From Arthrobacter sp. Y-9 (GTDB lineage: Bacteria; Actinomycetota; Actinomycetes; Actinomycetales; Micrococcaceae), in the NCBI RefSeq assembly GCF_029690065.1, contig NZ_CP121463.1, positions 1,178,001 to 1,242,000 of the forward strand: DNA of 64,000 bases. The letters are read 5' to 3'. A program made the position numbers and the translations under genes. This document shows positions 50,624-60,939 of this stretch, piece after piece (the stretch's first letter is position 1; every line of letters begins with the position of its first letter). The notes beneath the pieces are model-generated. The model had not been told where the DNA came from. It searched no databases and was given only the letters and a program-made list of their open reading frames with translations.

Positions 50624-51642
50624 TGGCGACCATGACCTTCGCCCGCGCGATCAACGCAGGGCTCCGGCGTGCCATGGAAGCGGACCCCAAAGTCCTGCTG
50701 ATGGGGGAGGACATCGGGTCCCTCGGCGGCGTCTTCCGGATCACGGACGGCCTGCAGAAGGACTTCGGCGCCCACCGCGTCCTGGACACGCCCCTGGCGG
50801 AGTCCGGCATCATCGGCACCGCGGTCGGCCTGGCGTACCGAGGCTACCGGCCGGTCTGCGAGATCCAGTTCGACGGGTTCATCTACCCGGCGTTCGACCA
50901 GATCGTGTCCCAGGTGGCCAAGCTGCACTACCGGACCCAGGGGCTCGTGAAGGTGCCGCTGACCATCCGCGTGCCGTTCGGCGGCGGCATCGGATCGCCC
51001 GAGCACCACTCGGAATCGCCCGAGGCCTACTTCACCCACACCTCCGGGCTGCGGGTCATCTCCGTGTCGAACCCGCAGGACGCCTACACGATGATCCAAC
51101 AGGCCATCGCGTGTGACGACCCGGTCCTCTACTTCGAGCCGAAGCGCCGCTATCACGACCGCGGCGACGTGGACGAGTCGGTCGACCCGGCCACAGCGCT
51201 GTCCCTGGGGTCCGCGCAGGTGCTGACCGAAGGCCGCGACGTCACGCTGGTCACGTACGGTCCGCTCGTGAAGACGGCGCTCGACGTCGCGGTGGCGGCC
51301 GGGGACGAGGGCGTCTCCGTGGAGGTCATCGACCTGCGGTCCCTCTCACCGGTGGACTACCCCGTGGTGGAGGCCTCGGTCCGGAAGACCGGCCGCCTGG
51401 TGATCACCCATGAAGCGGGACAGAACGGCGGGCTCGGCGCGGAGATCGCCGCGAGCATCACCGAGCGGTGCTTCCACTATCTGGAGCACGCGCCCGTGCG
51501 GGTCACGGGCTTCGACATCCCGTACCCGTACTCCAAGCTCGAATCCCACCACCTGCCGGACCTGGACCGTATCCTGGACGGCGTGGACCGGGCCATGGGG
51601 CGTGCCAATTCCCTCTCGAACCTCCCAGGAGCGGACGACTGA
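50623..51642 (+). CDS. bkdB: Branched-chain 2-oxoacid dehydrogenase E1 beta subunit
   Basis: A 339-residue transketolase-like beta subunit. It has MTFARAINAGLRRAMEADPK, LLMGEDIGSLGGVFRITDGL (about 28-47), TPLAESGIIGTAVGLAYRG, PFGGGIGSPEHHSESPEAYF (about 122-141) and the C-terminal EVIDLRSLSPVDYPVV. It pairs with E1 alpha to form the heterotetrameric decarboxylase. Its ATG overlaps the E1 alpha stop, and the E2 gene starts one base after its own stop region. Confidence 0.95.
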   Translation: MATMTFARAINAGLRRAMEADPKVLLMGEDIGSLGGVFRITDGLQKDFGAHRVLDTPLAESGIIGTAVGLAYRGYRPVCEIQFDGFIYPAFDQIVSQVAKLHYRTQGLVKVPLTIRVPFGGGIGSPEHHSESPEAYFTHTSGLRVISVSNPQDAYTMIQQAIACDDPVLYFEPKRRYHDRGDVDESVDPATALSLGSAQVLTEGRDVTLVTYGPLVKTALDVAVAAGDEGVSVEVIDLRSLSPVDYPVVEASVRKTGRLVITHEAGQNGGLGAEIAASITERCFHYLEHAPVRVTGFDIPYPYSKLESHHLPDLDRILDGVDRAMGRANSLSNLPGADD

Positions 51643-51643
51643 C

Positions 51644-53026
51644 ATGATCAAGGTTTTCAACCTGCCGGACCTGGGTGAAGGACTCACGGAATCCGAAGTC
51701 GTGGCCTGGAAGGTCACGCCCGGTCAATCGGTCGCCCTCAACGAGATCATCGCGGAGGTCGAGACGGCCAAGGCCGTCGTGGAACTGCCGTCGCCGTTCA
51801 CCGGCACCATCTCCGCGCTGCACGCGGATCCCGGGACGGTCGTGGAGGTCGGGCATCCGCTCGTCTCCTTCGACGTGATCGGCGCGGACGACGACGCCGC
51901 GCAGCCGCCTCAGCGCGAGGCGAACCTGGTCGGCTACGGCGCCCTCGTGGAGAAGGGCGGGCGTCCGGCCCGCCGCGCGCGGGTGGCGGCGGCCGTCTCC
52001 CCGGCGGCGCCAGCACCCGAAGTCACCTCGGCAGCTGCCGTGGCCGCGCCCGCCGTGACCGCGCCCGTCGCGACGACCGCCCCGGCGCCCCGCGAGGAAC
52101 GGCCGCGCTCCACGCCTCCCGTGCGGAAGCTGGCCAAGGACCTCGGCGTCGATCTGGAACTCGTGCAGGGCACGGGGGAGCGTGGCCTCATCACCCGGGA
52201 GGATGTGCTGGCGTTCTCCGGGGCTGCCACGACGGCAGGTGGCGAGGCCGCGGGACGGGCCTCGGGCGGCGGTGAGTCCGCACTCACCGGGACGGGGGCG
52301 GGCGAGGCGGAGGCCGGCGTCGTCGGGCGGGAGACCCGCAGTCCCATCAAGGGGGTGCGCAAGCACACGGCGGCGGCGATGGTCGCGAGCGCGTTCACGG
52401 CGCCGCAGGTCTCCGAATTCCTCACGGTGGATGTCACGCCGACCATGGAACTGCTCGCCCGGATCAAGGCGGACCGTGCCTTCGCCGGACTCAAGTTCAC
52501 GCCGCTCACGCTCGTGGCCAAGGCAGTGCTCGTGGCGCTCGCGAACAATCCGACGCTCAACAGCCATTGGGATGAGACCGCTCAGGAGATCGTCCAGTAT
52601 CACTACGTGAATCTGGGCATCGCGGCGGCCACGCCCCGCGGTCTCACCGTGCCCAACATCAAGGACGCCCAGACGCTCAGCCTGCGGGACCTGGCGGTGG
52701 CGCTTTCGGATCTGGCGGAGAAGGCACGCGCCGCCCGCACCACGCCGGCCGAGCTGAGTGGAGGGACATTCACCATCACGAACATCGGCGTGTTCGGGAT
52801 CGACGCGGGCACCCCGATGCTGTACCCGGGGGAGGCCGGGATCCTGGCCGTCGGAGCGGTGCGCCGGCAGCCGTGGGAGTACCAGGGCGAGGTGGCGCTG
52901 CGTCAGGTGCTGACCCTCAGCCTGTCCTTCGATCACCGGCTGGTCGACGGCGAGCAGGGCTCCCGATTCCTGGCCGATGTCGGCCGGATCCTGGCGGACC
53001 CGGGCATGGTCCTCACGATGATCTGA
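51644..53026 (+). CDS. bkdC: Branched-chain 2-oxoacid dehydrogenase E2 (dihydrolipoyl acyltransferase)
   Basis: Acyltransferase that passes the acyl group from E1 to CoA. The 460-residue protein has one lipoyl domain with the modified Lys43 in EVETAKAVVELPS, an Ala/Pro-rich linker, a peripheral-subunit-binding domain TPPVRKLAKDLGVDLELVQG (about 155-174), a second linker and the catalytic domain ending in SLSFDHRLVDGEQGSRF (catalytic His in DHR-x-x-DG). There is one lipoyl domain only. No E3 (dihydrolipoamide dehydrogenase) gene is in the operon, so the cell must share one encoded elsewhere. ATG 51644 lies two bases after the E1 beta stop. Confidence 0.95.
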   Translation: MIKVFNLPDLGEGLTESEVVAWKVTPGQSVALNEIIAEVETAKAVVELPSPFTGTISALHADPGTVVEVGHPLVSFDVIGADDDAAQPPQREANLVGYGALVEKGGRPARRARVAAAVSPAAPAPEVTSAAAVAAPAVTAPVATTAPAPREERPRSTPPVRKLAKDLGVDLELVQGTGERGLITREDVLAFSGAATTAGGEAAGRASGGGESALTGTGAGEAEAGVVGRETRSPIKGVRKHTAAAMVASAFTAPQVSEFLTVDVTPTMELLARIKADRAFAGLKFTPLTLVAKAVLVALANNPTLNSHWDETAQEIVQYHYVNLGIAAATPRGLTVPNIKDAQTLSLRDLAVALSDLAEKARAARTTPAELSGGTFTITNIGVFGIDAGTPMLYPGEAGILAVGAVRRQPWEYQGEVALRQVLTLSLSFDHRLVDGEQGSRFLADVGRILADPGMVLTMI

Positions 53027-53078
53027 GGCGCCGGTCTGACCCGGCGTCCAGGCGCCCGGCGAGCGGACGGGGCGTGCC

Positions 53079-53735
53079 TCAGTCCGTCCCGCTGGGCGCC
53101 GTGAGCGCGGCGTAGGCCATGGCTTCCAGTACAGGCCGTGCCGTCTTCGCAGGCACGGTGCGTCCGCGTTCGCGGAGCGAGTGCGGGGTGGAGTTGATGA
53201 GGCCGAAACAGGCGTGGACCCGGAGCCGCCGTTCGCTGGGTCCCGCACCGGGCAGCTCGGCGCCGAGGGCCTGGACCCACAGTTCGACGTAGGCGCGCTG
53301 GAGTTCGCGCACCTGCTTCCGGCTCGCCTCGGGGAGCGACTGGAAATCGCGGTCCTGGATCCGGATCACCTCCGGCTGGGACAGGGCGAAGTCGGTGTGG
53401 AACCGCACGAGGGCGCGGAGGGCCATGCCGCCCGGCGCGGAATCCGCGGCCGCGTCCATCACCTCACGGCCGCCGTCGAGGAGCCGCCGGCTCACGCCCA
53501 GGAGCAGCTCCTCCAGGACGGCCTGCTTCGACGGGAAGTGCCGGTAGACGGCAGGGCCGCTCATCCCGACGGCGGCGCCCAGCGCTTCCAGGGACACCTT
53601 GGCGAATCCGGAGTCGGCGAAGAGCCGGGCCGCCTGAGACACCAGGGCCTTCCGTCGTTCCTCCTTGGCCACGGATCGCGCCGTCGCGGGGCTTTCGCTC
53701 ACTTGTTCCTCCCGAGTGGTGGACATCACGCTCAT
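53079..53735 (-). CDS. TetR-family regulator of the carboxylase/CoA-transferase operon
   Basis: A 218-residue protein with a helix-turn-helix from RRKALVSQAARLFADSGFAK to VGMSGPAVYRHFPSKQAVLEE (about 27-75). The C-terminal domain (LRALVRFHTDFALSQPEVIR) resembles regulators that bind acyl-CoA or branched-chain acid derivatives (such as LiuR-like or AccR-like TetR proteins), but that is inference. It is divergent from the acyl-CoA carboxylase gene, with two overlapping inverted repeats in the 74-base gap. Start ATG 53735 is uncertain; GTG 53729 and ATG 53726 follow directly. Confidence 0.88.
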   Translation of the reverse strand: MSVMSTTREEQVSESPATARSVAKEERRKALVSQAARLFADSGFAKVSLEALGAAVGMSGPAVYRHFPSKQAVLEELLLGVSRRLLDGGREVMDAAADSAPGGMALRALVRFHTDFALSQPEVIRIQDRDFQSLPEASRKQVRELQRAYVELWVQALGAELPGAGPSERRLRVHACFGLINSTPHSLRERGRTVPAKTARPVLEAMAYAALTAPSGTD

Positions 53736-53754
53736 TCGAGACTAACCTCAAACT

Positions 53755-53786
53755 CAGTTATACGTCACTAACTGAAATGTGACGTA
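53755..53786. promoter_or_regulatory. TetR operator candidates of the carboxylase operon
   Basis: Two overlapping inverted repeats: CAGTTA-N8-TAACTG (53755-53774) and TACGTCAC-N10-GTGACGTA (53761-53786). Both lie between the divergent TetR and carboxylase beta genes. Confidence 0.75.
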
Positions 53787-53809
53787 CCCGCTTCGGAAAG
53801 AGCAGGTCA

Positions 53810-55417
53810 ATGGAGATTCTGTCCACCACAGTGGAACCGGCCTCCCCGCAGTTCGAGGCCAACGAGGCCGCACAACGGGCCCTGGTGGAGGAGCTCCGGG
53901 AGAAGCTGGCCGCCGCCGCGCTCGGCGGTCCTGAGAAGTCCCGCGAACGCCATGTCGCCCGTGGCAAACTGCTGCCCCGGGACCGCGTGGACCTCCTCCT
54001 GGACGAGGGCAGCCCGTTCCTGGAGGTCGCGCCTCTGGCGGCCGAGGATCTGTACGACGGCGCGTCGCCGGCCGCGGGCGTGATCGCCGGCATCGGCGTC
54101 GTGGAGGGCCGCCTGGTGATGGTGGTGTGCAATGACGCCACCGTGAAGGGCGGCACCTACTATCCCCTGACGGTGCGCAAGCACCTGCGGGCGCAGGAGA
54201 TCGCTCTGGAGAACGGCCTGCCGTGCGTGTATCTCGTGGATTCCGGCGGTGCTTTCCTCCCGATGCAGGACGAGGTCTTCCCGTCGAAAGACCACTTCGG
54301 ACGGATCTTCTACAACCAGGCGCAGCTCTCGGCGCGGAAGATCCCGCAGATCGCGGCCGTCATGGGGTCCTGCACCGCCGGCGGCGCGTACGTCCCGGCC
54401 ATGAGCGACGAGACCGTCATCGTGAAGAACCAGGGCACGATCTTCCTGGGCGGGCCTCCGCTCGTGAAGGCGGCCATCGGTGAGGTCGTGACCGCCGAGG
54501 AGCTGGGCGGGGGAGAGGTCCACGCCAGGATATCCGGTGTGGCCGACCATCTGGCCGAGAACGACGAACACGCCCTGCAGATCGTCAGGGACATCGTCGC
54601 CACGCTGCCGGAGACCCCCGCCCGCGCGTGGGACGTGCTGCCGGTCCGGGAGCCCGTCGTGGATCCCGCGGAGTTGTACGGCGCAGTGCCTGTCGATGTG
54701 AACGCCTCCTACGACGTGCGCGAGGTCATCGCGCGGCTCGTGGACGGGAGCGAGTTCCACGAGTTCAAGCGGGAGTACGGAGACACACTGGTCACCGGCT
54801 TCGCACACGTGATGGGGCACCCGGTGGGCATCGTCGCCAACAACGGTGTGCTGTTCTCCGAATCGGCCCGCAAGGGCGCCCACTTCATCGAACTCTGCGA
54901 CCAGCGCGGCGTGCCGCTCCTGTTCCTGCAGAACATCACCGGCTTCATGGTGGGCAAGGACGCCGAGCACGGGGGCATCGCCCGCGACGGCGCCAAGATG
55001 GTCACGGCCGTCGCCACGGCCCGGGTGCCGAAGTTCACCATCGTGATCGGCGGCTCGTTCGGCGCCGGGAACTACTCGATGTGCGGCCGGGCCTACAGCC
55101 CGCGCTTCCTCTGGATGTGGCCCGCGGCGCGCATCTCCGTCATGGGCGGCGCCCAGGCGGCCAGCGTGCTCGCGACCGTCAAGCGCGGCCAGCTCGAGGC
55201 GGCCGGCCAGGAGTGGAGCGCCGAGGACGAGGAGGCCTTCAAGGCCCCGATCCGCGAACAGTACGAGACCCAGGGCAGCCCGTACTACTCCACCGCGCGG
55301 CTCTGGGACGACGGCATCATCGACCCGATGGACACCCGCCGGGTGCTCGGTCTCGCCCTCGACGCCGCGTCACGGGTTCCTCTGCCCGAGACCTCCTTCG
55401 GCCTTTTCAGGATGTGA
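53810..55417 (+). CDS. accD1: Acyl-CoA carboxylase beta (carboxyltransferase) subunit, probably methylcrotonyl-CoA carboxylase
   Basis: A 535-residue carboxyltransferase with both crotonase-type halves. The opening [24 protein letters not shown] (about 45-68; core [20 protein letters not shown]) and the oxyanion/acyl-CoA segments [19 protein letters not shown] and [20 protein letters not shown] mark the N half. [11 protein letters not shown]-like and [19 protein letters not shown] mark the C half. In the related Mtb cluster the same gene (accD1) belongs to methylcrotonyl-CoA carboxylase in leucine breakdown, and the length and neighbours here agree. The alpha subunit gene follows after two bases. 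Confidence 0.93.
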   Translation: MEILSTTVEPASPQFEANEAAQRALVEELREKLAAAALGGPEKSRERHVARGKLLPRDRVDLLLDEGSPFLEVAPLAAEDLYDGASPAAGVIAGIGVVEGRLVMVVCNDATVKGGTYYPLTVRKHLRAQEIALENGLPCVYLVDSGGAFLPMQDEVFPSKDHFGRIFYNQAQLSARKIPQIAAVMGSCTAGGAYVPAMSDETVIVKNQGTIFLGGPPLVKAAIGEVVTAEELGGGEVHARISGVADHLAENDEHALQIVRDIVATLPETPARAWDVLPVREPVVDPAELYGAVPVDVNASYDVREVIARLVDGSEFHEFKREYGDTLVTGFAHVMGHPVGIVANNGVLFSESARKGAHFIELCDQRGVPLLFLQNITGFMVGKDAEHGGIARDGAKMVTAVATARVPKFTIVIGGSFGAGNYSMCGRAYSPRFLWMWPAARISVMGGAQAASVLATVKRGQLEAAGQEWSAEDEEAFKAPIREQYETQGSPYYSTARLWDDGIIDPMDTRRVLGLALDAASRVPLPETSFGLFRM

Positions 55418-55419
55418 TC

Positions 55420-57672
55420 ATGGATTTCGGATTCATCGCAGGAACTCCGGACGAGCGCCGGGTCCGGGCTGCCCTCGCCGAGGGACGGCCCTTCGGCTCG
55501 GTGCTCATCGCCAACCGCGGCGAGATCGCGGTGCGGATCATCCGCACTCTCCAGCGCCTGGGCATCCGGTCCATCGCCGTCTACAGCGACGCCGACGCGG
55601 AGGCCCTGCACGTCCAGCTGGCGGATGAAGCGGTCCGGATCGGTCCGGCGGCCGCCACCGAGAGTTACCTGAACATCGACGCCGTCGTGCGGGCCGCCGT
55701 GGAGAGCGGCGCCGACGCCGTGCACCCGGGCTACGGCTTCCTCAGCGAGAACGCGCGCTTCGCCGAAGCGCTCGCCGCCGCAGGCGTCACGTTCATCGGA
55801 CCCGGCGTGGACGCGCTCGCCGTGATGGGCGACAAGATCACCGCCAAGAACCACGTGTCCCGCTCCGGCGTGCCCACCGTTCCCGGCTATGCCGGCTCGC
55901 CGGGCCGGCCGCCCACCGACGACGAGCTGCGGCAGCACGCCGCCGACGTCGGCTACCCGCTGCTCATCAAGCCGTCCGCGGGCGGCGGCGGCAAGGGCAT
56001 GGTCGTGGTGGAGGCGCCGGAAGACCTCGACGCCGGCCTGGCCACCGCACGCCGCGTGGCCGCGAGCGCCTTCGGCGACGACACCCTGTTCATCGAACGG
56101 CTCGTGCGGAACCCCCGCCACATCGAGGTCCAGGTGCTGGCCGACACCCATGGGAACGTCATCCACCTGGGGGAGCGCGAGTGCTCCTTGCAGCGCCGAC
56201 ACCAGAAGGTCATCGAGGAGGCCCCGTCGGCATTGCTCGAAGGCCTGCCGAACGGCGCCGAGATCCGGGAGCGGATGGGGCAGGCGGCCTGCGGCGCCGC
56301 CCGGAGCGTCGACTACGTGGGCGCGGGGACCGTGGAGTTCCTGGTCTCGGACGACCGCCCCGAGGAGTTCTTCTTCATGGAGATGAACACCCGGCTGCAG
56401 GTGGAACACCCTGTCACCGAGGAGGTCACGGGCATCGACCTGGTGGAACAGCAGCTGCGGGTGGCGGCGGGGGAGACCCTGTCCATCCGGCAGGAGGATG
56501 TCCGGCTGAACGGGCACGCGATCGAGGCCCGGGTGTACGCGGAGGATCCGCGCAACGGCTTCCTCCCGGCCACGGGCACGGTGCTGCTGCTCGACGAGCA
56601 CGGAACCCAGACCCCCCTTCCGGGCAGACGCTTCGCCCCCTATCGGCCGTGGAATCCCGAGCCCAGGGCTCGGATCGACTCGTCCCTCTTTCAGGACCAG
56701 GTCATCGGATCGGACTACGACCCCATGCTGGCGAAGGTCATCGTGCACGGCGAGGACCGTGCGGACGCCCTTCAAAAGCTCGATCTGGCCCTGGCGAAGT
56801 ACCGCCTGCTCGGACTGTCCACGAACGTCGAGTACCTGCGTCTGCTCCTCGCGGACGAGGACGTCCAGGCCGGGCGCCTCGACACCGGCCTGATCGAACG
56901 CAAGCTGGACGGCTTCCCGTTCCACGAGGTGAACGACGTCGATCTGGCCCTGGTCGCCGTGATGACCGACCAGGTGCTCCACGGAGAGGCCTCCAGCCGG
57001 TCCCGCGACTCCACCACCGGCCTGGGGCCGGGCTGGGGAGCCATCGACGGCTGGCGCCTCGTGGCTCACTCGCCTCGAAGGATTCATGCCGTGGTGGCCG
57101 GGACGGACCTGACGGCCCAGGTGTCAGGCGGGATCTGGCGCCAGAAGTCACGTGACCTGCCGGTCACCGTCGAGTACCAGGTGACGCTGCCCGGGCGCGA
57201 CGCCGTCATCGCGGTCACGTGGCGGATCGGGCAGGGGGCGGGCGTGTTCGAGGTGGACGGCACGCCCTACGAGTACGTGGTGGCCGTCCCTGGCGCCAGC
57301 AGGGGCCATCTGGACACGCCACGATCGATCACCGCGTGGATCGGCCGTGACGGCTGGTCCGCCGAGGTCGAGCTCCTGGGCCGCGAAGAAGCTCTGACCC
57401 GCCGTCTGGCCCGGCTCGACGGGCTGGAAGGCGAAGCGGATCCGCGCGTCGTGACGCCCATGCCGGGCACCGTCGTCGCCGTCATGGTGCAGGACGGCGA
57501 GCGGGTGGAGGCCGGCCGGCACCTGCTCAGCGTCGAAGCCATGAAGATGGAGCACCAGCTCACCGCACCCCTCGGGGGCATCGTGCACCTTAACGTCGCA
57601 CCCGGCGATCAGGTCAAAGCCAAGGCCGCAGTGGCCACCATCCATCCCGAAGATCCGGGACACGAGAACTAG
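55420..57672 (+). CDS. accA1: Acyl-CoA carboxylase alpha subunit (biotin carboxylase + BCCP)
   Basis: A 750-residue biotin enzyme that carboxylates biotin with ATP and bicarbonate. It contains the biotin carboxylase domain (about 23-470) with FGSVLIANRGEIAVRIIRTL (start), KPSAGGGGKGMVVVEAPEDL (ATP loop, about 185-204), ERECSLQRRHQKVIEEAPS (about 250) and EMNTRLQVEHPVTEEVTG. A middle region follows, and the C-terminal biotinyl domain carries the biotin attachment site VEAMKMEHQLTA (Lys about 708). A short N-terminal extension precedes the domain. ATG 55420 is the first good start after the beta stop; frames running further up lie inside the beta gene. Confidence 0.95.
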   Translation: MDFGFIAGTPDERRVRAALAEGRPFGSVLIANRGEIAVRIIRTLQRLGIRSIAVYSDADAEALHVQLADEAVRIGPAAATESYLNIDAVVRAAVESGADAVHPGYGFLSENARFAEALAAAGVTFIGPGVDALAVMGDKITAKNHVSRSGVPTVPGYAGSPGRPPTDDELRQHAADVGYPLLIKPSAGGGGKGMVVVEAPEDLDAGLATARRVAASAFGDDTLFIERLVRNPRHIEVQVLADTHGNVIHLGERECSLQRRHQKVIEEAPSALLEGLPNGAEIRERMGQAACGAARSVDYVGAGTVEFLVSDDRPEEFFFMEMNTRLQVEHPVTEEVTGIDLVEQQLRVAAGETLSIRQEDVRLNGHAIEARVYAEDPRNGFLPATGTVLLLDEHGTQTPLPGRRFAPYRPWNPEPRARIDSSLFQDQVIGSDYDPMLAKVIVHGEDRADALQKLDLALAKYRLLGLSTNVEYLRLLLADEDVQAGRLDTGLIERKLDGFPFHEVNDVDLALVAVMTDQVLHGEASSRSRDSTTGLGPGWGAIDGWRLVAHSPRRIHAVVAGTDLTAQVSGGIWRQKSRDLPVTVEYQVTLPGRDAVIAVTWRIGQGAGVFEVDGTPYEYVVAVPGASRGHLDTPRSITAWIGRDGWSAEVELLGREEALTRRLARLDGLEGEADPRVVTPMPGTVVAVMVQDGERVEAGRHLLSVEAMKMEHQLTAPLGGIVHLNVAPGDQVKAKAAVATIHPEDPGHEN

Positions 57673-57680
57673 GACACCAC

Positions 57681-58844
57681 ATGCCTGATTTTGAACTCAG
57701 CGACGAGTACCAGGACCTCAGTGACACCGTCCGCGAGTTCGCGGACGAGGTCGTGGCGCCGGTGGCGCAGAAGCACGACGAGGAGCACAGCTTCCCCTAT
57801 GAGGTGGTGGCCGGCATGGCCGAGCTGGGCCTCTTCGGCCTGCCGTTCCCGGAGGAGTACGGCGGCATGGGCGGCGACTACTTCGCCCTCGCCCTCGCGC
57901 TCGAGCAGCTCGGCCGCGTGGACCAGTCCGTGGCGATCACGCTGGAAGCAGGCGTCTCGCTGGGCGCGATGCCGGTGTACCGTTTCGGGACCGATGCCCA
58001 GAAGGAGGAGTGGCTGCCGTCTCTGGCCTCCGGTCAGGCTCTCGCCGGCTTCGGCCTGACGGAGCGGGAGGCCGGTTCCGACGCCGGTGGCACCCAGACC
58101 AAGGCGCGCCGCGAGGACGGCCAGTGGGTCATCAACGGCAGCAAGGAGTTCATCACGAACTCCGGCACGGACATCACCCGTCTGGTCACCGTCACGGCCG
58201 TCACCGGCATCACCGAACGCCCCGACGGCACCGTGAAGAAGGAGATCTCCACGATCCTGGTGCCCACCGACACCCCCGGCTTCATCGCGGAGAAGGCGTA
58301 CAACAAGGTCGGCTGGAACGCCTCCGACACCCACCCCCTCACCCTGAAGGACGTCCGCGTCCCCGAGGAGAACCTCCTGGGCGTCGAGGGCCGTGGCTAT
58401 GCGAACTTCCTCTCCATCCTCGACGAGGGCCGGATCGCCATCGCGGCGCTCGCCACCGGCGCCGCGCAGGGCTGCGTGGACGCGTCCGTGCGCTACGCCC
58501 GGGAGCGGAGCGCCTTCGGGAACATGATCGGCAAGTACCAGGCGATCCAGTTCAAGATCGCCCGGATGCAGGCCCGCGCCCACACCGCCCGCCTCGCCTA
58601 CTACGACGCCGCAGCCCGCATGCTGGCGGGCAAGCCGTTCAAGTCGCAGGCCGCGATCGCCAAGATGGTCGCAGGTGAGGCGGCCATGGACAACGCCCGG
58701 GACGCCACCCAGGTGTTCGGCGGCTACGGTTTCATCAACGAATTCCCCGTGGCCCGGCATTACCGCGACTCCAAGATCCTGGAGATCGGCGAGGGCACCA
58801 CCGAGGTGCAGCTCATGCTGATCGCCCGCGAGCTCGGCCTGTAG
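57681..58844 (+). CDS. Acyl-CoA dehydrogenase (AcdH/FadE19-like), probably isovaleryl- or branched-chain acyl-CoA
   Basis: A 387-residue FAD-dependent dehydrogenase. Landmarks are [20 protein letters not shown] (about 118-137), [39 protein letters not shown] and [20 protein letters not shown] with the catalytic Glu of EGT. The EGT form (rather than the AGT of mammalian isovaleryl-CoA dehydrogenase) and the ending IARELGL match Streptomyces AcdH and mycobacterial FadE19. In context it should make 3-methylcrotonyl-CoA from isovaleryl-CoA, the substrate of the carboxylase upstream, and perhaps also oxidise other branched short acyl-CoAs. It lies eight bases after the carboxylase alpha gene. Confidence 0.92.
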   Translation: MPDFELSDEYQDLSDTVREFADEVVAPVAQKHDEEHSFPYEVVAGMAELGLFGLPFPEEYGGMGGDYFALALALEQLGRVDQSVAITLEAGVSLGAMPVYRFGTDAQKEEWLPSLASGQALAGFGLTEREAGSDAGGTQTKARREDGQWVINGSKEFITNSGTDITRLVTVTAVTGITERPDGTVKKEISTILVPTDTPGFIAEKAYNKVGWNASDTHPLTLKDVRVPEENLLGVEGRGYANFLSILDEGRIAIAALATGAAQGCVDASVRYARERSAFGNMIGKYQAIQFKIARMQARAHTARLAYYDAAARMLAGKPFKSQAAIAKMVAGEAAMDNARDATQVFGGYGFINEFPVARHYRDSKILEIGEGTTEVQLMLIARELGL

Positions 58845-58888
58845 CCGCGCCTCTGGAATTCGACGACGCCACAGGAGAGGATCGGAGC

Positions 58889-60379
58889 ATGATCGACAAA
58901 GTGGTCGGCAGCGTGGAGCGTGCCGTGGCAGACATTCACGAGGGCGCCTCCCTCGCGGTGGGCGGATTCGGGCTGTGCGGGATCCCCGTCGGCCTGATCG
59001 ACGCCCTGCACCGCCAGGGCACCGGCGGTCTGGAGACGATCAGCAACAACTGCGGGGTCGATGACTGGGGTCTCGGCATCCTGCTGTCCGACGGCCGCAT
59101 CCGCCGCACGATCAGCTCCTATGTGGGGGAGAACAAGGAGTTCGCCCGGCAGTATCTGGCCGGCGAGCTCGAAGTGGTCCTCACCCCGCAGGGCACGCTG
59201 GCGGAGAAGCTCCGTGCCGGCGGCGCGGGCATCCCCGCCTTCTACACGGCGGCCGGCGTGGGCACGCAGGTGGCCGAGGGCGGGTTGCCTCAGAAGTACG
59301 ACGACGCCGGCGGGATCGCGCTCGGCTCCGCGCCGAAGGAGGTGCGCACCTTCGGGGGTGCGGACTACGTGCTGGAGGAGTCCCTCACGCCGGACTTCGC
59401 TCTGGTGCACGCCGCGAAGGGAGACCGCCACGGGAACCTCGTGTTCCACGCCACGGCTCTGAACTTCAACTCCCTGTGCGCCATGGCAGGGCGGATCACC
59501 ATCGCCGAGGTCGAGGAACTCGTGGAACCGGGTGAGCTGGACCCGGAGCACATCCACGTGCCGGGCATCTTTGTGCAGCGCGTCGTCCACGTGCCCGCGG
59601 GAAGCCCTCTGGCGGAGAAGCGGATCGAGAAGCGGACGGTCCGGAAGGAGCAGGCTCCGGCGCCCGCGAGCGGGGCCGGCGCTCCGGCGTCGGACGCCGC
59701 GGAGACCACCGCGGACAACACGGCGCGCGGGCTCGACCGCAACCAGCTGGCGGCGCGGGTGGCCCGGGAGCTGCGGAACGGCCAGTACGTCAACCTCGGG
59801 ATCGGCATGCCGACCCTCATCCCCAACCACATCCCGGACGGGGTGGAGGTGGTCCTGCATTCCGAGAACGGCATCCTGGGCACGGGGCCGTACCCCACCG
59901 AGGACGCGGTGGATCCGGACCTCATCAACGCGGGCAAGGAGACGGTGACGGTCAACCCCGGCGCCGCCTTCTTCGACTCGGCACTGTCCTTCGGCATGGT
60001 CCGCGGAGGGCACGTCGACGTGGCGGTCCTCGGCGCCATGGAGGTCGCGGAGAACGGCGACCTGGCCAACTGGATGATCCCCGGCAAGATGGTCAAGGGG
60101 ATGGGCGGCGCCATGGACCTCGTGTTCGGAGCCAAGCGCCTGATCGTGATGATGGAGCACGTGGACCGGAACGGGCGCCCCAAGATCGTCCAGAGCTGTT
60201 CCCTTCCGGTCACCGGCAAGGGCTGTGTGGACCGGATCATCACGGACCTCGCGGTCATCGACGTGACCGATGACGGACTGGTCCTCCGGGAGACCGCGCC
60301 GGGCGTCTCGGTGGAGGAAGTCCTCGCCGCGACGGGCGCTGAACTGCGCGTCGAGATGCACGATCCGGACACCGTATGA
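58889..60379 (+). CDS. Fused 3-oxoacid CoA-transferase (SCOT/ScoA-ScoB type)
   Basis: A 496-residue single-chain CoA-transferase with the A half (about 1-245; [39 protein letters not shown]), a low-complexity linker (about 246-280; [20 protein letters not shown]) and the B half (about 285-490). The B half carries the catalytic Glu in [16 protein letters not shown] and [17 protein letters not shown]. Fused forms occur in mitochondria and some bacteria, whereas mycobacteria and Streptomyces mostly have two genes. Likely reaction: succinyl-CoA plus acetoacetate (the leucine end product), or itaconate activation as shown for related mycobacterial enzymes. The ribosome site is AGGAGAGG. It overlaps the open frame of the MaoC gene by four bases if 60376 is used. 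Confidence 0.93.
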   Translation: MIDKVVGSVERAVADIHEGASLAVGGFGLCGIPVGLIDALHRQGTGGLETISNNCGVDDWGLGILLSDGRIRRTISSYVGENKEFARQYLAGELEVVLTPQGTLAEKLRAGGAGIPAFYTAAGVGTQVAEGGLPQKYDDAGGIALGSAPKEVRTFGGADYVLEESLTPDFALVHAAKGDRHGNLVFHATALNFNSLCAMAGRITIAEVEELVEPGELDPEHIHVPGIFVQRVVHVPAGSPLAEKRIEKRTVRKEQAPAPASGAGAPASDAAETTADNTARGLDRNQLAARVARELRNGQYVNLGIGMPTLIPNHIPDGVEVVLHSENGILGTGPYPTEDAVDPDLINAGKETVTVNPGAAFFDSALSFGMVRGGHVDVAVLGAMEVAENGDLANWMIPGKMVKGMGGAMDLVFGAKRLIVMMEHVDRNGRPKIVQSCSLPVTGKGCVDRIITDLAVIDVTDDGLVLRETAPGVSVEEVLAATGAELRVEMHDPDTV

Positions 60380-60396
60380 GCACGCAGGAGAACCGC

Positions 60397-60939
60397 ATGA
60401 GCGAGCCCGGAGACGAACCCGTGACCCAGCAGGACGAACCCCGCCGGATCGTGCAGCGGGGACTGTACTTCGACGAATTGGAGGACGGCGCCGTCTACGT
60501 CCACCGTCCCGGCCGGACCCTGACCGAAGCGGACAACGTCCTCTTCACGACCTTGACGATGAACACGCAAGCCCTGCACCTCGACGCCGCATGGAGCGAG
60601 TCCCAGCCCTTCGGGCAGCGCCTCGTGAACTCGATGCTGACCCTGGCCACGCTGGTGGGACAGTCGGTGCCGCAGCTCACAGCGGGGACCATCATCGCCC
60701 AGCTCGGACTCGACGGGATCAGCTTCCCGAAACCGATGTTCCACGGCGACACCCTCTACACGGAGACCACCGTGCTGGAACGCAGGCCGTCGGCGTCGCG
60801 TCCGGGGCAGGGTGTCGTGACCTTCCAGCACACCGGCTACAACCAACGAGGCGAGGTCGTGGCCCTGGCCCGGCGGACCACGTTGATGTGGACCTGCGAG
60901 GCCCACGAAGCCCCCGGACGGGGGACACTGGAGGCATGA
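60397..60939 (+). CDS. MaoC-family hydratase, Rv2499c-like
   Basis: A 180-residue hot-dog-fold protein of the MaoC/FkbR2 type: [21 protein letters not shown] (core [20 protein letters not shown], about 39-59), [18 protein letters not shown] (about 70-87) and [13 protein letters not shown] (about 123-135). The Asp-His catalytic pair of R-hydratases is less clear: the Asp is in TEADN, while the usual His position reads MNTQALH. ATG 60397 follows AGGAG by six bases and is preferred to ATG 60376. In the matching Mtb operon this position encodes the hydratase of itaconyl-CoA and 3-methylglutaconyl-CoA. It overlaps the CitE-like gene by four bases. Confidence 0.88.
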   Translation: MSEPGDEPVTQQDEPRRIVQRGLYFDELEDGAVYVHRPGRTLTEADNVLFTTLTMNTQALHLDAAWSESQPFGQRLVNSMLTLATLVGQSVPQLTAGTIIAQLGLDGISFPKPMFHGDTLYTETTVLERRPSASRPGQGVVTFQHTGYNQRGEVVALARRTTLMWTCEAHEAPGRGTLEA

